From Rhizophagus irregularis (lineage: Eukaryota > Glomeromycota > Glomeromycetes > Glomerales > Glomeraceae), in contig NC_089433.1 of NCBI RefSeq assembly GCF_026210795.1, positions 1,327,001 to 1,391,000 of the forward strand: a DNA stretch of 64,000 nt, read 5' to 3'. The notes under the pieces were generated by a model that searched no databases, was not told the DNA's origin, and saw nothing but the letters and a program-made list of their open reading frames with translations. Position 1 is the stretch's first letter, and each line of letters starts with the position of its first letter. A program made the position numbers and the translations under genes. Shown piece by piece: positions 1-11,034 of the stretch.

Positions 1-425
1 TAGTAATTTAATTTGACTTACATACCAAAAACAAAAATTTGTGTATATTTTCATTTTAATTTTTTTGAAAAAATAATATTATCGTATTTAGCTTATTAAT
101 CTAATTTATCGTATGTTAATATAGAAAATTTTATTAATCAGTTTTTGATATCTTATTAAATACCTTATCCGTAATTAAATTGTTACTGTAATAAAGTAAT
201 CAATACCGTAACTTGTTTATTAATAAAAATAAACTGTAATCTATAGCTTTATCAAACCATGATATTTTTAATTTAATCAATCAATTTTTAAAAAAATTAA
301 ATGAAAATGTTTGAATTCTGATTTTTATTAAAGTCTGATTAGTATTTTTGACGATAAACCTATTTAGGCAAAAGTGTAATAATTGTAAAATTTATTTTTT
401 TGATTTTTTATTTTTTGATTTAGAT
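1..425. other. AT-rich spacer, no gene seen
   Basis: Very AT-rich DNA with homopolymer runs. No open frame with coding character on either strand. It lies downstream of the minus-strand hypothetical gene that ends at 426. Confidence 0.5.
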
Positions 426-1576
426 TTATTTTTTCTTTTTTTTCCTTTTGTTGTTATTTTTGTTATTTACGACGTTATTATCAACATCATCATCGGCACC
501 ATTGTTGTCTTGAATGATGCTTTCATCAGTATCATAATCATAAACCGGGATATTTTTGGTTAAACGGTTGAATTTTTCAAGTGCTTCTCTATTCAAACAC
601 CAGCTTGGTGCGCCGGCAGGTGGCACACTAACTGTTTCTGTTTTGTCTAGAACTCTTTTACATTTTAAGTTTGGTGGTTTTTTCCTTAATAACTCTACCG
701 TTGGATCAATACGATTATGTAATAAACGTTGAAGCTTAAATAAAGAAATTAAACTATAAATTAGTGTTTATACTTTGATAAAAAATAATAAAATATACAT
801 ACAGCAGGAGATCTCCACCATCTTTCATAAATATATATCGAATTTTTTTTTGCGACTACTTCTTCTTCATCATTTTCATCATCTTCATCATCTTCGTCGG
901 TTTCCTCCCATTCTTCGGAATGGTAGCCTGAATCTTTTAAAATTTGAACTAGATCCTTTTCAGGATATCGGCAAATGTACTTATCTTTGTTTTGTATTAG
1001 GTAATTGGCCGCGTTTGTTCTTCTTTTTTTTTCTAACAATGTTAATTATAAAGCACAATATAATTAATTTAAAAAAAAAACTAAATTTAATAGCTTCTGT
1101 TAATTAAATAATTTACATCCTGCATCCTTGAATTCTTCATTGCTCTTCTTTTGTTACGTTTTATTTGGGCTTCCCCCTTGCTTTCTAATATTACTAACGC
1201 GATGGCGAGATCGCCAACGTCCATATAACATCTTTAATAAATCACTATTTGAGACTTTATATTTTTTATTTACGAGTTTGTAAAGTGGTGGAAGCAACTT
1301 GGTGACTATGTTATCTTTTTGCTCAGCCCATGTGAGCTCATAGTTAATACTGTATACGTCTTTTAGCTCGGAGTCGCTCCAAATAAACACTTCTTTCTGT
1401 AAAATAATAGATAAATGTAAATAGGATAAAAGCAGAAATAATATATAAAATAATCAAATACTTGCTTTTATCGTGTTATAAGAACTTTTAGAAAAGGAAG
1501 AAGAAGAAGAGGAGGAGGAGGAGGAGGAGGAGGAGGAGGATGATTCATCACTAGATGATACATTATCACTATTCAT
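426..1576 (-). CDS. hypothetical four-exon gene, lineage-specific, possibly frameshifted
   Basis: I recognise no domain. The model reads from an ATG at 1576. Exon 1 (1462-1576) encodes a Ser run from a GGA/TCC microsatellite. Exon 2 (about 1115-1398) contains VFIWSDSEL and TWAEQKDNIVTKLLPPLYKL. Exon 3 (803-1032) contains TNAANYLIQNKDKYICRYPE followed by an acidic Asp/Glu tract. Exon 4 (426-734) contains PPAGAPSWCLNREALEKF and ends in a Lys-rich tail. The exon 3/4 junction is clean (GTATGT donor, TTTAAG acceptor, phase 0). Exon 2 does not join exon 3 in frame with the usual acceptor. Dropping one G from the GGGGG run near 1170 gives a good GTAAC...TTAG intron in phase; otherwise an acceptor in the poly-A tract is needed. 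The exon 1/2 phase also needs a non-obvious acceptor. The acidic and basic tracts suggest a nuclear protein, but this is inference. Confidence 0.5.
1501..1540. repeat. trinucleotide microsatellite (GAA/GGA)
   Basis: A run of GAA then GGA triplets. On the minus strand it encodes the Ser homopolymer of exon 1 of the hypothetical gene ending at 426. Such a run is length-variable and may differ between nuclei or strains. Confidence 0.85.
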
Positions 1577-1891
1577 TGTTACGAAGTATAAAATCTTTTT
1601 GTTATTTTGTAAAATAAAAAAATCCCGTATAAAGTAGAGATTTCAGAACGCGAGAAAAGTTGTTTGTGTGCAAATTTATAATGATTTCAGAGATTTCAGG
1701 ATGCAGATCAAGGGACTCAGAGGTAGCAACGCGTTTGCGCAATTCTCACCAGGTAAAAGTAACGCGCTCATAAAATTCTTGTGCAATTCTTATGTATGAT
1801 AAGAATTATTAAAAGCTCGTTTCTGAACGTCTTGATTACTAACTATTAAAAGTGATAGAATAAAAAATATATTTTATACATTTTAATAAAA
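1577..1891. other. spacer between hypothetical gene and transposase remnant
   Basis: About 315 bp. It contains the likely promoter of the minus-strand gene at 426-1576 and the 5' flank of the transposase remnant. I saw no clear terminal inverted repeat of the element here. Confidence 0.4.
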
Positions 1892-4800
1892 ATGAATAAT
1901 AAAAAATGTAACTCTGTATCTGGATTAATAAAGAGTAATAAAAAACGTAAAGTTGAAACCTCTGAAACCTTTGTGGCTGATTTAATAAAGTCCCAAAAAA
2001 AAGTATTTGTATATTTGCAATTGTGCTCGTTGCAAAGGTGCAGAAGTTGATTCTCGCACTCAAGAGAAACATACGTATGATGATAGTTTGTGGGAATCGA
2101 GATCAAAAGATTCTAGAAAAAATCAGGAAAATACCATCACTGATAAGAAAGAAAAAAACATCATCTGTTAATAATACATATATAAATACGAAATAAAATT
2201 GAATATATCAAAAAAGCGAGAAAGAAATAATTACTCCGGTACATCTAGTCCAGATCGGGAGGACTCTTATATAGGTCCATTCTTTCCAATATATTGAAGA
2301 AAATATAACATTATTTTCATGAAAACCTTAAATGTTTTCGTATTCAGACCTTTACAATTGATGAAAATAATGATGAAATCAATTATTTTGGTGAGAATTA
2401 TAATGTAGATAATATAAATGAGGGGAAGAGAATGATGATGTAAATAATATGGATGAGGAAGAGAATGATGATGTGGATGAGGGAGAGGAGAATGATGATA
2501 AATAATATGGATGAGAGAGAATGATGATGTGAATGAAGGAGAGGAGAATGATGATGTAGATAATATGGATGAGGAAGAGAATGATGATGTGGATGAAGGA
2601 GAGGAGAATGATGATGTAGAAGATTTTTTCGCATCTCCTAAGATTGACAATGACAATGAAGAAGCATTTATAGTGGAAAGCTTAAGTGATTCTATTAATA
2701 CTGAGATTATAATACGGCTATTTAAATTTCAACAAAGATTTCGATTGCCTGATATTGCACTTGAATCCTTAATAAAATTTTTTCATATAATTCTTATGCG
2801 CTTTGATAAGTTGCAATTTGAAAATTTTCCTACCTCATTATATATGGCAAAAATATGGTTAAACATTTTTCAACCGAAAATGCAATTAGCTGTATGTACC
2901 GATTGCCATAAATTGCATAATGTTAAAGATATTATTGCATATAAGGAAGAAGGAAAAGTTGCTATAATGAATTGCCCGTATAAAGAAAGTATCCAAATAA
3001 TCCAATATCAAGTCGTAATCACCAATGCAATAATCCACTTTCCATTCTCAAAAAAATAAAGATGCAACAATTCAATTGCTGTACTCGCATGGCGGTTTAT
3101 CCTAAGCCAAACATTCGTCAGCAATTGAGCATTTTATATCAACGACCAGATTTTGAGAACATGTTAAAATTATCAGGACTCAAAGAACGAAAATAATATC
3201 TATTCAGATATTTACGATGGTAAGGTATGGAAAAATTTTCCATTTGATGGTAGTACCTTTTTACAACGAGACTGCCACAACCCATCTAGGTCTTCTCCTT
3301 AATCTTGATTGGTTCCAACCATTCTCCTACACGCAGCATGTGCATTCGCGCGTTTACGTGCTACTATTTGCAATCTTCCAAGTCAGAAAGGAATAAGCCC
3401 GAAAATATTATATATTTGGGCTTAAATTGCTTTACCAGTTACCAAAAGAGCAAAAAGGGGTTTGGAACGCATTAATCATTATCTAAATCTCCTATTGCGA
3501 TGAGTTATTAGAACTTTGGAAGTGGAAAGTACCAAAAACTCACCAATTTTCCAATGGTTTAGAAATAAAAGTTGCGTTAATTGTTGGATCATCTGATACT
3601 CCAGCTACACGAAAGTTATTTGGTCATGGATCTGCAGTAATGAAATGCTATAGGTGCGATAAACGTACCACTTATAGCGAGGAATTTAGAAAAACTCATT
3701 ACGGAGGAATGCAAGACTATAATGAATGGGTAACAAAGCCTGCAGATCTTTTATTACATGTAGACAATATGCTTCACCGTTGCAATGGTTGCAATCTAAC
3801 TCAAAGTCCTCCAGTAGAAGCACATTTTAAAGTACATCGTATAAGATGACTTGAAGTGCTTCGCCTACCATACATGGATCCTATACGATTTGCTGTAGTG
3901 GATCCTACGCATTGTCTTTTTCTCGGCGTTGCAAAATGGATAATCAAATCCATTTTTGTAAACCAAAAAAATTAACTATTTTCGAACAACTTCGCGTAGC
4001 ACAAAACAGAATGATAATATTGATTTACCTTCTGACATTGGTAGAATTCCTCCAAAGATTGCAATCGGAAATGATGGGTTTTAACTTAACTGCTGATCAA
4101 TGGAAGACCTTTATTATGATTTATTCTACATCTATATTATGGGATATCTTAGATGATAATGATAGAAAGATCTTAGGGCATTTTGTTCGAGCTTGTAATC
4201 TTTTAGTAGCAAGATTTATTACAGATGATGATTTGAAGGAGGCGCGAGAGGTTAAAAGATATGGCCTACCTTATAGAATATACATATGGACCAGAATTTA
4301 TAACAAGCAATATACATCTCGCACTTCATATCCCCGATTGCTGTCGTGATTACGGTCCTATATATAGTTTTTGGCTTTTCCCGTTTGAAAGAACTTAATG
4401 GATATATAGGTAAATTTACTTCTAGTGTTCTTTCAATTGTCTTTAGTACCTTTATTAAAAAAATTCCTGTTATTTAGGATCATATCCTAATAGTAACCGA
4501 CAAATAGAACCCGAATTAATGAAAATTGTTCTTAAAAACACTTTGGTGGATTATCACTTATCATGTAAATGGACATCTGGCCTTCTAGATGAATCTCTCC
4601 ATCTTCTTGTACCAAAAAAAGCTGTAGGAAGTTTAGCAATCACAGCAGAAAGGGAGGAACTGCAGCATTTTCTATTCAGCGAGCATAATACGTCTATGGT
4701 TTCCAAAATATATGGCACTGAACCACTACCTTCGGCCAAATGCTTAACCCATCATATATCAATGTCGTTATGCCTTTGGAGTTGCGAGGATTTCTATGTG

Positions 4801-5297
4801 AATGGTATGCAATATTATATGAAAAGGAAAAAGAAGATGTGTTAGGATTTATGGATTTGCATATGAATCAGCATGCAAGACTACAAATTGGCGCCGAAAT
4901 ATTTGGATCTATGATTTCTGGTCGCCATGAAAAAAATGCGAATATATTTGCAAAATGGAAAGCAGCTAATGATGATTCAGTTGACACTTATCCGGGTGAA
5001 GTCCAATATTATTTCGAGCACGCGCTTAGATTTCCAGAAGGAACGAAAACTCACCTCCTAGCATATGTCAAGTGGTATAAACCTGCACCTTCTTTTAGTA
5101 TTCGGTTTAAACATAGTTTTATGGAGCCAGAAATATCAAATACCGAATTATGGAAAGCTGAATACTTTCAAGAAGGTTGTGATTCCCTGTTAGCGGTTCA
5201 TAGGATATTATGTCGAGCTACAAAATTTAGAAATATTACGGTAGGAAAACAAAAATATTTGTCGATTATACCTTTGAATAGAAGATTTAACTTGTAG
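1892..5297 (+). pseudogene. degenerate CACTA/Plavaka-like transposase (tnp2/DUF4218 type)
   Basis: The parts appear in the usual order on the plus strand but in shifting frames. From the ATG at 1892 comes MNNKKCNSVSGLIKSNKKRK. After a one-base slip in the A run near 1995 comes a Cys-rich segment, CNCARCKGAEVDSRTQEKH. An acidic repeat lies at 2410-2625. An uninterrupted stretch at 2511-3056 is followed by frame-broken sequence at 3060-3640. Then come CYRCDKRTTYSEEF (3646), LPYMDPIRFAVVDPTHCLFL (near 3865), YGPIYSFWLFPFERLNGYIG (near 4355, split by an intron-like insert) and a tail VHRILCRATKF...SIIPLNRRF ending at 5297. The order matches transposases with tnp2 and DUF4218-like C-terminal domains, which cut and paste DNA in the nucleus. 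Many stops and frameshifts make it inactive. Terminal repeats and target duplications were not identified, so the element ends are unknown. Confidence 0.75.
2410..2625 (+). repeat. imperfect tandem repeat, GAGAATGATGATGT-type units
   Basis: Repeated units around gagaatgatgatgtggatga in the N-terminal part of the transposase remnant. In the open frame they encode ENDDVDEGEE-like acidic blocks. Copy number changes here probably caused one of the early frame shifts. Confidence 0.8.
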
Positions 5298-5971
5298 TAC
5301 GCTACACCACCAAATAAAGAAAATGATGACACATTTGATTTCCATTTCAAGCTTAGTGATAATCGTGTATAATATAAGCAAGAAGATAGTATGTCTCGTG
5401 ACTTTCATCAAATGAAAAATTATTAATCGCGTATTACATAAGCATAATTTTTGCTCAACGAATTCGTTTAACGCGCTCAACATTAATTCAACTTTTGAAA
5501 ATTAACATTAAATCAATCCAAGATGTAAAATTAATAAAATTAATTAATTTTTTTTCGCATTAGTAAGTCGTAATAAATAAATGTTAATTTTTACGTAAGA
5601 ATAATACCGGACCTAATTTACAAAATTTTTAATCACTTTTAATGGCTAATTTTTTTTTTTTGTACGATGGAAAACAATGGAAGATCGACATTTTAATCAC
5701 TTTTAATGGACAAGCAGATCGGAGTTTTACGAATTCTCTGTTTTGTGAATTTTATGATATAATATCATTAATCAACAAAATCATTTTGAAATGGTGTTAC
5801 ATTAAAAATTGTACTAATAATTAAAAAATGAAATGATGTAATATCATGATAATTGAATGGCATAATTAGAATTGTTACAAGAACTTTCTCGCATTTTTTT
5901 GATAATCAATACTAATTAATAATCAATACATATTTTTTTTTATAATCAATACATATTTTTTTTTATCAAAT
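5298..5971. other. spacer, no gene seen
   Basis: AT-rich spacer between the transposase remnant and the SANT-like gene. It contains short repeats of ataatcaatacatatttttttt at about 5922-5963. No coding character on either strand. Confidence 0.45.
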
Positions 5972-6882
5972 ATGTTTCCAAATATTCTAAACAATTTTTT
6001 AACAAAATTTCAAACAATGTCCTCATCTTCAACTGATTCAACCACCGTCAATGATACCAATACCATCAATGTCAATACTACCTCCATTTTCGACACTATA
6101 ACTTATTCTTCCGGCCGGGTGGAGTGGTCGGATGACCAAATCGCAGTTTTGATTGAGCAGCGGAGATCAAGAAACTTCGAGTACCATTATCAAATTGCAG
6201 GAAGAAGTAGAAAAAGATTCTGGAATTCCGTTGCGAATAAAGTAAATGAGAGGTGTGGAAGCAATTATTCGGGCAAACAGTGCCAAACAAAATTCAATGG
6301 ATTAGTGACCAGTTATCACGTGAGTTAAATATTAATAAAAATTTGTTGTAATAGTAATTTTAATACTTATTTAACACTTAATACTTTAGGATCAATTATT
6401 AGTGATTGCAAACGATCCGAGAGGGCAAGAAGCTGCATTGGTGCCATTTATTTTGAAGTCATGAATACACGGTTTTGGGAAAAACCAGGTAAGAACTTTT
6501 AAATCTAACAACATTACATAATCAACAAAATGATTATATTAAAGAGGTAAATTGTTTTATTTAATATGATTTAATATGTTTCTAGACGATCAGTTTGTAC
6601 AGGCTTCAATTGGTGTTAATAAAACTCAACACAGACGAAACAATAGAAGGAATGGTATGTAAAGTATAAAAGTTTAATCAAATTATAAATTTTTATTGAT
6701 TTTCTTAATATTTTATAGCACGTGGGAGCCGGAATACTCAAAATACGAATACGAATACTCAAAATACAGAAGATCGAAATGGTAAGTACAAAATTTATTA
6801 ATTTTTTTTTCTTTTTTAGTCGTAAATACAAAATTTATTAATTTCTTTTCCTTTTTTAGTCGATGATGATAATAATGAATGA
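5972..6882 (+). CDS. SANT/Myb-like (trihelix-type) DNA-binding protein, possibly frame-broken
   Basis: The five-exon model has exons at 5972-6319, 6390-6488, 6586-6654, 6719-6781 and 6860-6882. Exon 1 carries a Ser/Thr-rich start, then GRVEWSDDQIAVLIEQRRSR...FWNSVANKVNERCGSNYSGK, which fits a SANT/Myb-like helix bundle in which W..., FW... and QC...KF anchor the three helices. Exon 2 in one frame gives YFEVMNTRFWEKP, the usual continuation of such genes. Exons 3-5 join in perfect phase 1 and end with an Asn/Arg-rich tail, DRNVDDDNNE. The one problem is that exon 1 ends in phase 0 while the coding-like frame of exon 2 needs phase 1, so a one-base indel or an unusual splice is likely. Predicted role: nuclear DNA binding, either as a regulator or as a domesticated transposon partner. 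It has related copies at 8543 and 13517. Confidence 0.55.
6782..6861 (+). repeat. 40-bp tandem duplication covering an intron
   Basis: Two 40-bp copies (6782-6821 and 6822-6861), each starting gtaa(g/a)tacaaaatttatt and ending ttttttagtc. Each copy has a donor-like GTAAGT or GTAAAT and a TTTTTTAG acceptor. The intron of the SANT-like gene spans both copies (6782-6859). Confidence 0.85.
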
Positions 6883-7272
6883 GTTTTTATTTTCTATCAT
6901 TTTTTCACAATTGTTTATTATCATTTATTATCATTATCATTTTATTATCATTTGTTAGCTTTTTGTTATACACCATTGATTATAATATCACTAATACACA
7001 CACCACCCGATCAACCCTCAATCTATCATATCACTTATTATTGTTCACAATCGTTTATTATCGTTTATGAAAGTGGCGAGGAAAAGTTAAGGGAGGGTAT
7101 TACCAAATAAAAAAGTCTTCAAATAATGCTAAACTTAATGCGGAATATTTTTAAAATGTATAATTATTAATAATTTGAGCTCTATTAGCAACTGTAACTT
7201 TGATAAGAATTACAAGCAAAAAATATTTGTGGTAATTCTAAAATTTTGAATATCTTGTATTTTGGTACTTAC
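6883..7272. other. spacer, no clear gene
   Basis: Contains short repeats such as tttattatca at 6905-6955. No supported gene. The first part is probably the 3' UTR of the SANT-like gene. Confidence 0.4.
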
Positions 7273-7492
7273 GTCCCATTCAAATGTTAATACATTAGCT
7301 TTAATAGGTACGCACCATTCCGGAGCTTCAAAATCTTCCCAACAAATCTCTGTAATTATATAAAATTAGTATGATTTGATGCAAGAATCAAATAATACTT
7401 AATAATTGATACATGACTATCATCAAAATTTTCAGCGCCGCTAAAAATTAAAGCCTTTTCTATAAGATCCTTAAATGATATCCAATGCTCTT
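7273..7492 (-). pseudogene. two-exon fragment of an unrecognised gene
   Basis: On the minus strand the upstream exon (about 7410-7492) reads EHWISFKDLIEKALIFSGAE. The second exon (7273-7349) has a good acceptor (TTACAG) and donor (GTAAGT) and reads ICWEDFEAPEWCVPIKANVL. Both have coding character, but no start, stop or flanking exons could be joined and the phase between them is not clean. I do not recognise the family. It is likely a fragment left by rearrangement. Confidence 0.35.
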
Positions 7493-7554
7493 AAAAATTG
7501 TTTTCGTTATGCTAATTAATTTATTGGTCCCTTTCAATTACTGATCATCTGGCA

Positions 7555-7835
7555 GACTGCCATACACCAATTTTTTTGTTCGTTCGTCCAGATCGCTAAA
7601 AAAAAGAAAAGGGAACGTTAATTACGTTCCCTGAAGTAAAAACCTAAAAAGAACGAAACATACCTTTGTTTCGTTCAAGTTCCTGGGTGTTCGGCTTGTT
7701 CGTTCAGTCCAAGGATTCACGTAAAAGAAAAGGGAACGTTAATTACGTTCCTGGAAGTAAAAACAAAGAAAAAGAACGAACTTTATTTTGGTTCGTTCGT
7801 TTAAGAAAGCCTGGTCGTTCAAATTACCAATCCAA
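7555..7835. repeat. approximately 120-bp direct duplication with hairpins
   Basis: Two copies of a block containing gttcgttcgt, then gggaacgttaattacgttcc, then gaagtaaaaac and a second gttcgtt stretch (first copy from about 7575, second from about 7695). Each copy contains an inverted repeat with arms GGGAACGT and ACGTTCCC (the second copy is one C short at the end) and a TAATT loop. A 66-codon open frame across the second copy is most likely chance. Confidence 0.7.
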
Positions 7836-7860
7836 AAAGCCGATATCTACAAAAAAAAAG

Positions 7861-8542
7861 AAGTAAAAAAGAAAAAAGTTAAAAAAGATTATCATTTGGC
7901 ACACAAACCATAATTGACTAGTCCGATCAGCCGATTCTTCGTTACCGTTGGTCAATAGTGTGACGATTCATGACCAATATTAACAATATTCTTCAACCGG
8001 TATTATTGATAATATTTTTACAAAAAAATATCAAAATGATATTATTGTATAAATATATATATATTATTAAGATATAAAAATTTCTTATAAAAAACCTATT
8101 TCTCCTATAGAGAAACAAACCATTTGGTTAAATATTAAGCCGAGTATTTAGTAAGTTTTTTTTTTAATTATATTTAAAAAAAAAGAAATTATCTTTAATA
8201 TTTTGTGTATATTTCTTATTTGGTTTTTTTTATTATTTGAAATTTTTCTCATATAATATCTATTATTTTACTGTCTACTCCAATTTTACCAACAAATCTA
8301 AGTAGTGTTGATATCTTCCAATGTTTTACATGTAAAGGTTTAAATTAGCGTAATACAATAATACGTATATATAATATTTTTTGTAAAGATTTGTATAAAC
8401 TCCCAAAAATGTTTATAAATGAATTCAAAAAAATATTGGTTTTTTTTCAAATTCATCACTTCACCAAAACCAGATCAAAAGCTGTTGCTGTAACTTGTAC
8501 AGAAAGCCAGTTTTTTGCCACATTTGGCAGTAGCTGTGAATG
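7861..8542. other. spacer, no gene seen
   Basis: AT-rich with long T and A runs. Some degenerate coding-like sequence just before 8543 probably belongs to the SANT-like fragment that follows. Confidence 0.4.
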
Positions 8543-8744
8543 AGTACTGGCCAAAAATATTATTATGAATTTAGAACAAGATTTTGGAAGAGGCCAGGTA
8601 ATTATATTATAATAAAATTTTATAATTAATATTACATTCTATTTTACGTTCGCATTTTAAATTTGATAAATTTGATCAATTTTAGTTACGCGTGACAATC
8701 GTAGGAGAAGGAGAAACTTACCTACGTATCGTAGAAGAAGATAA
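8543..8744 (+). pseudogene. 3' fragment of a SANT-like gene
   Basis: Two exons remain. The first reads STGQKYYYEFRTRFWKRP and ends in a phase-1 GTAATT donor near 8596. The second begins after TTTTAG near 8685 and reads VTRDNRRRRRNLPTYRRRR followed by TAA at 8742-8744. The YEFRTRFWKRP block matches the exon 2/3 region of the gene at 5972 (YFEVMNTRFWEKP) with the same intron position and phase. No SANT domain is left upstream, so this is a truncated paralogue. Confidence 0.55.
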
Positions 8745-8866
8745 TTATTTTTATTTTTTTATTTATTAAGTGAATAGCTAGGCCCAGTCCGTACCAAATA
8801 TCGGCTGGAGACTTACGTTTTTTTGGGCTGTAACTGATACTGACGTTCATGCCGTACAGCCTGGAT

Positions 8867-8887
8867 ACTATTTTATAGTAAAATAGT
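8867..8887. repeat. perfect short hairpin
   Basis: ACTATTTTA-TAG-TAAAATAGT: 9-bp arms and a 3-base loop. It lies in a slightly GC-richer block (8775-8890) that looks foreign to its surroundings. Confidence 0.6.
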
Positions 8888-9097
8888 AGCGAACAAGTAT
8901 CAAATGTGTATTTTTTATTAAGTTATAATAAAAATTAGAATTTACTTTAATTTTTAACATAAAAATTGTAAATAATAAAAAAATCTGCTTTCCCAAACTT
9001 AAAAGAAAAGGTGTTAATATTATTTTTGATTATTCAATAGTATCGCATGCCCTTGTATACGTTCTACTGCATACGCAGCTTTAACGATCAAATAGTA

Positions 9098-9176
9098 ATA
9101 ATATTACGCAGGTTTACAGTCTCGTAAATTTTCAAAATATTTTAACCGTAATATTACGCAGGTTTACAGTTTCGTC
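9098..9176. repeat. direct repeat, about 28 bp, two copies
   Basis: taatattacgcaggtttac followed by agtctcg or agtttcg occurs at about 9099 and 9151. Both copies include the nonamer TAATATTAC. Confidence 0.7.
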
Positions 9177-9620
9177 ACTAAAATCACATGACATTTATGC
9201 ATGTATATTAATAACCAATTAAAATCGCTTTGATTACATGTGATATCTAAAATTAATGCGCGATTTTTTTTGTTTATTTTCAAAAATACACTTTTCTCTT
9301 CTTACTTATCTTTTATTAACGCTTTACGGTTCGTCTCTTCTTTTCTCTTTTATCCAAGTATACTTTACTTATCTTTTACAATATTAACAATACTTTGGCA
9401 CTTTAGTTTATATATTTAATATAGTAAGACATACTCATCTACTATATACAAAAGAAAAGAATAAAAAAAGGAAAAAATGTACCCCTACCCACATACAAAA
9501 AAGAGAAAATTCTCTTTTAAATAAATAGTGGAACTGTTAAGCAAGGTATGAAAATAGGATATACGCGTATTTTTCATATTTTTCTTTACAATAGTGGTTT
9601 GAGTCTTTCTTTGTGGTATA

Positions 9621-9782
9621 AGTGTGAATATATTTTTCAACGGCCGTGTATCTATTGCTTGTTAAATATATTTGCAATTTCTTGTCTTTCTTTGTTAGAC
9701 TGTGGTATTACAATATGAAGTGTGAATATATTTTTCAACGGCCAGTGTATCTATTGCTTGTTAAATATATTTGCAATTTCTT
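9621..9782. repeat. direct repeat, about 63 bp, two copies
   Basis: Copy 1 is at 9621-9683 and copy 2 at 9719-9782, each starting agtgtgaatatatttttcaa. They differ by one inserted A (cggccgtg versus cggccagtg). The near identity suggests a recent duplication. Confidence 0.9.
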
Positions 9783-10017
9783 TTGTAATATTTGCTTTAG
9801 CCTGGAGGAAAATGTTATGAAATAGGGCTGGATATTTTATGACATTTTCTGCCTTCCAATTACTTTGTCCGGGGGTAGCCTGACAATTTGTCGTTGTCCG
9901 TCAGTTGTAGCAACCAGCATTTTTTTACGATTTTAAGAAACAAAACTTTTTCAAAAATTTAATAAAGAAAGAACTAACTTAAAAATATTATTTTATTATT
10001 CTTTACAAAACGCTGCG

Positions 10018-10825
10018 ATGGAAAGATTTTTTTCTCTCACTTATCAAATCCCAACACGTCCAAAGACTAATCACGTAGTACGCGCTGTCTGGAACCACCT
10101 GAGATTTTTGACTACCTAGGGATGAAGTTGTAGGGTACTTGTACCCGATAGGCTAGCCTCCTCTGACTTAGGTCTCATTAATCGGGAGATGGGGTGGTTC
10201 CTAAGTACCTTCCACATCAAGGGCGGACATTTTTTGATACTGTGCGTCAAGGTGGTAATCCTATATCTGCGAATTCAAGAAAAAAAACTCTAAATCAAAA
10301 GAATTTGGAAGCAACACATATCAAGGTAATCTAAGCATTTTTTTTAAAAAAATTTAATCAAAAATTAATTTGGTTTATATATAGTAAACTCAAGAAAAAG
10401 AAGATCTAATCATATATCTTCAGAAGAATATGAGAGTAACGCACATCAAGGTAATTTAAATATTTATTTTTTTTATTTATTAAAGAAAAATAATTAACAA
10501 AATCTATTTTCTCTTTAAACAGCAAACTTCAAAAAAAGAGGTGAAATAAATACAAAGGTATATTTTTTTACTAATTTTTATTTATATTTTCTTTTTTTCT
10601 AACCTACTAACGTTTGTTTTTACTAATATATTTTACTACTAAACATACTAATAACATTTTCTATTACTAACCATTTTTTACTAACATTTTTTTAATACTA
10701 TTCTTTTTCTTTTACGAATACATTATTCATACTAATATCTTTATTACTAAAATACTATTTCTTTCTTTTAAATATTAAACAGATAAAAATAAGCGCCATT
10801 TGTAGATAACAGATATCTAATTATT
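10018..10825 (+). pseudogene. decayed multi-exon gene fragment with repeated exons
   Basis: An ATG at 10018 opens MERFFSLTYQIPTRPKTNHV and runs to a TAG at the edge of a GC-rich foldback block. Beyond it are three similar small exons with their own donors: about 10271-10335 (NSRKKTLNQKNLEATHIK), 10390-10450 (NSRKRRSNHISSEEYESNAH) and 10524-10557 (NFKKRGEINTK). They are separated by AT-rich introns with TATAG and AACAG acceptors. I recognise no family. No complete frame can be assembled. Confidence 0.3.
10091..10201. repeat. GC-rich foldback block with inverted ends
   Basis: GGAACCACC at 10091 is mirrored by GGTGGTTCC at 10193. Inside are further hairpins (GGGTAC-TT-GTACCC near 10132, the palindrome GGCTAGCC near 10151). 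GC content is well above its surroundings. It could be a miniature inverted-repeat element or a structured RNA. No known RNA family was recognised. Confidence 0.45.
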
Positions 10826-11034
10826 TATATAGCTATATAGAATAATATATTTTTTTGTAATCTTTTTTATTATTAATTAAAAAACAATAAAACTTTTAAT
10901 TTAATTGAAAATAAGAATAAAATTTGTGTAATAAAATTTTACTTTAGCCCGAATTAAAATTAAAAATTAATCTGAAATTATAATTTTGCCCAGATTAAAT
11001 TATAATATTATATGAAAAAATTATCTATCGTATT

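Noticed and set aside
2267-2656. Minus-strand frames rich in Ser/His/Ile across the acidic repeat
   Set aside because: Opposite-strand reading of the ENDDVDEGEE repeat of the transposase remnant; no independent support.
9098-9176. Two TAATATTAC nonamers, the nick-site motif of CRESS-DNA virus replication origins
   Set aside because: No stem around the nonamer and no Rep-like frame nearby. In DNA this AT-rich the nonamer is expected by chance; it is repeated only because the 28-bp block is duplicated.
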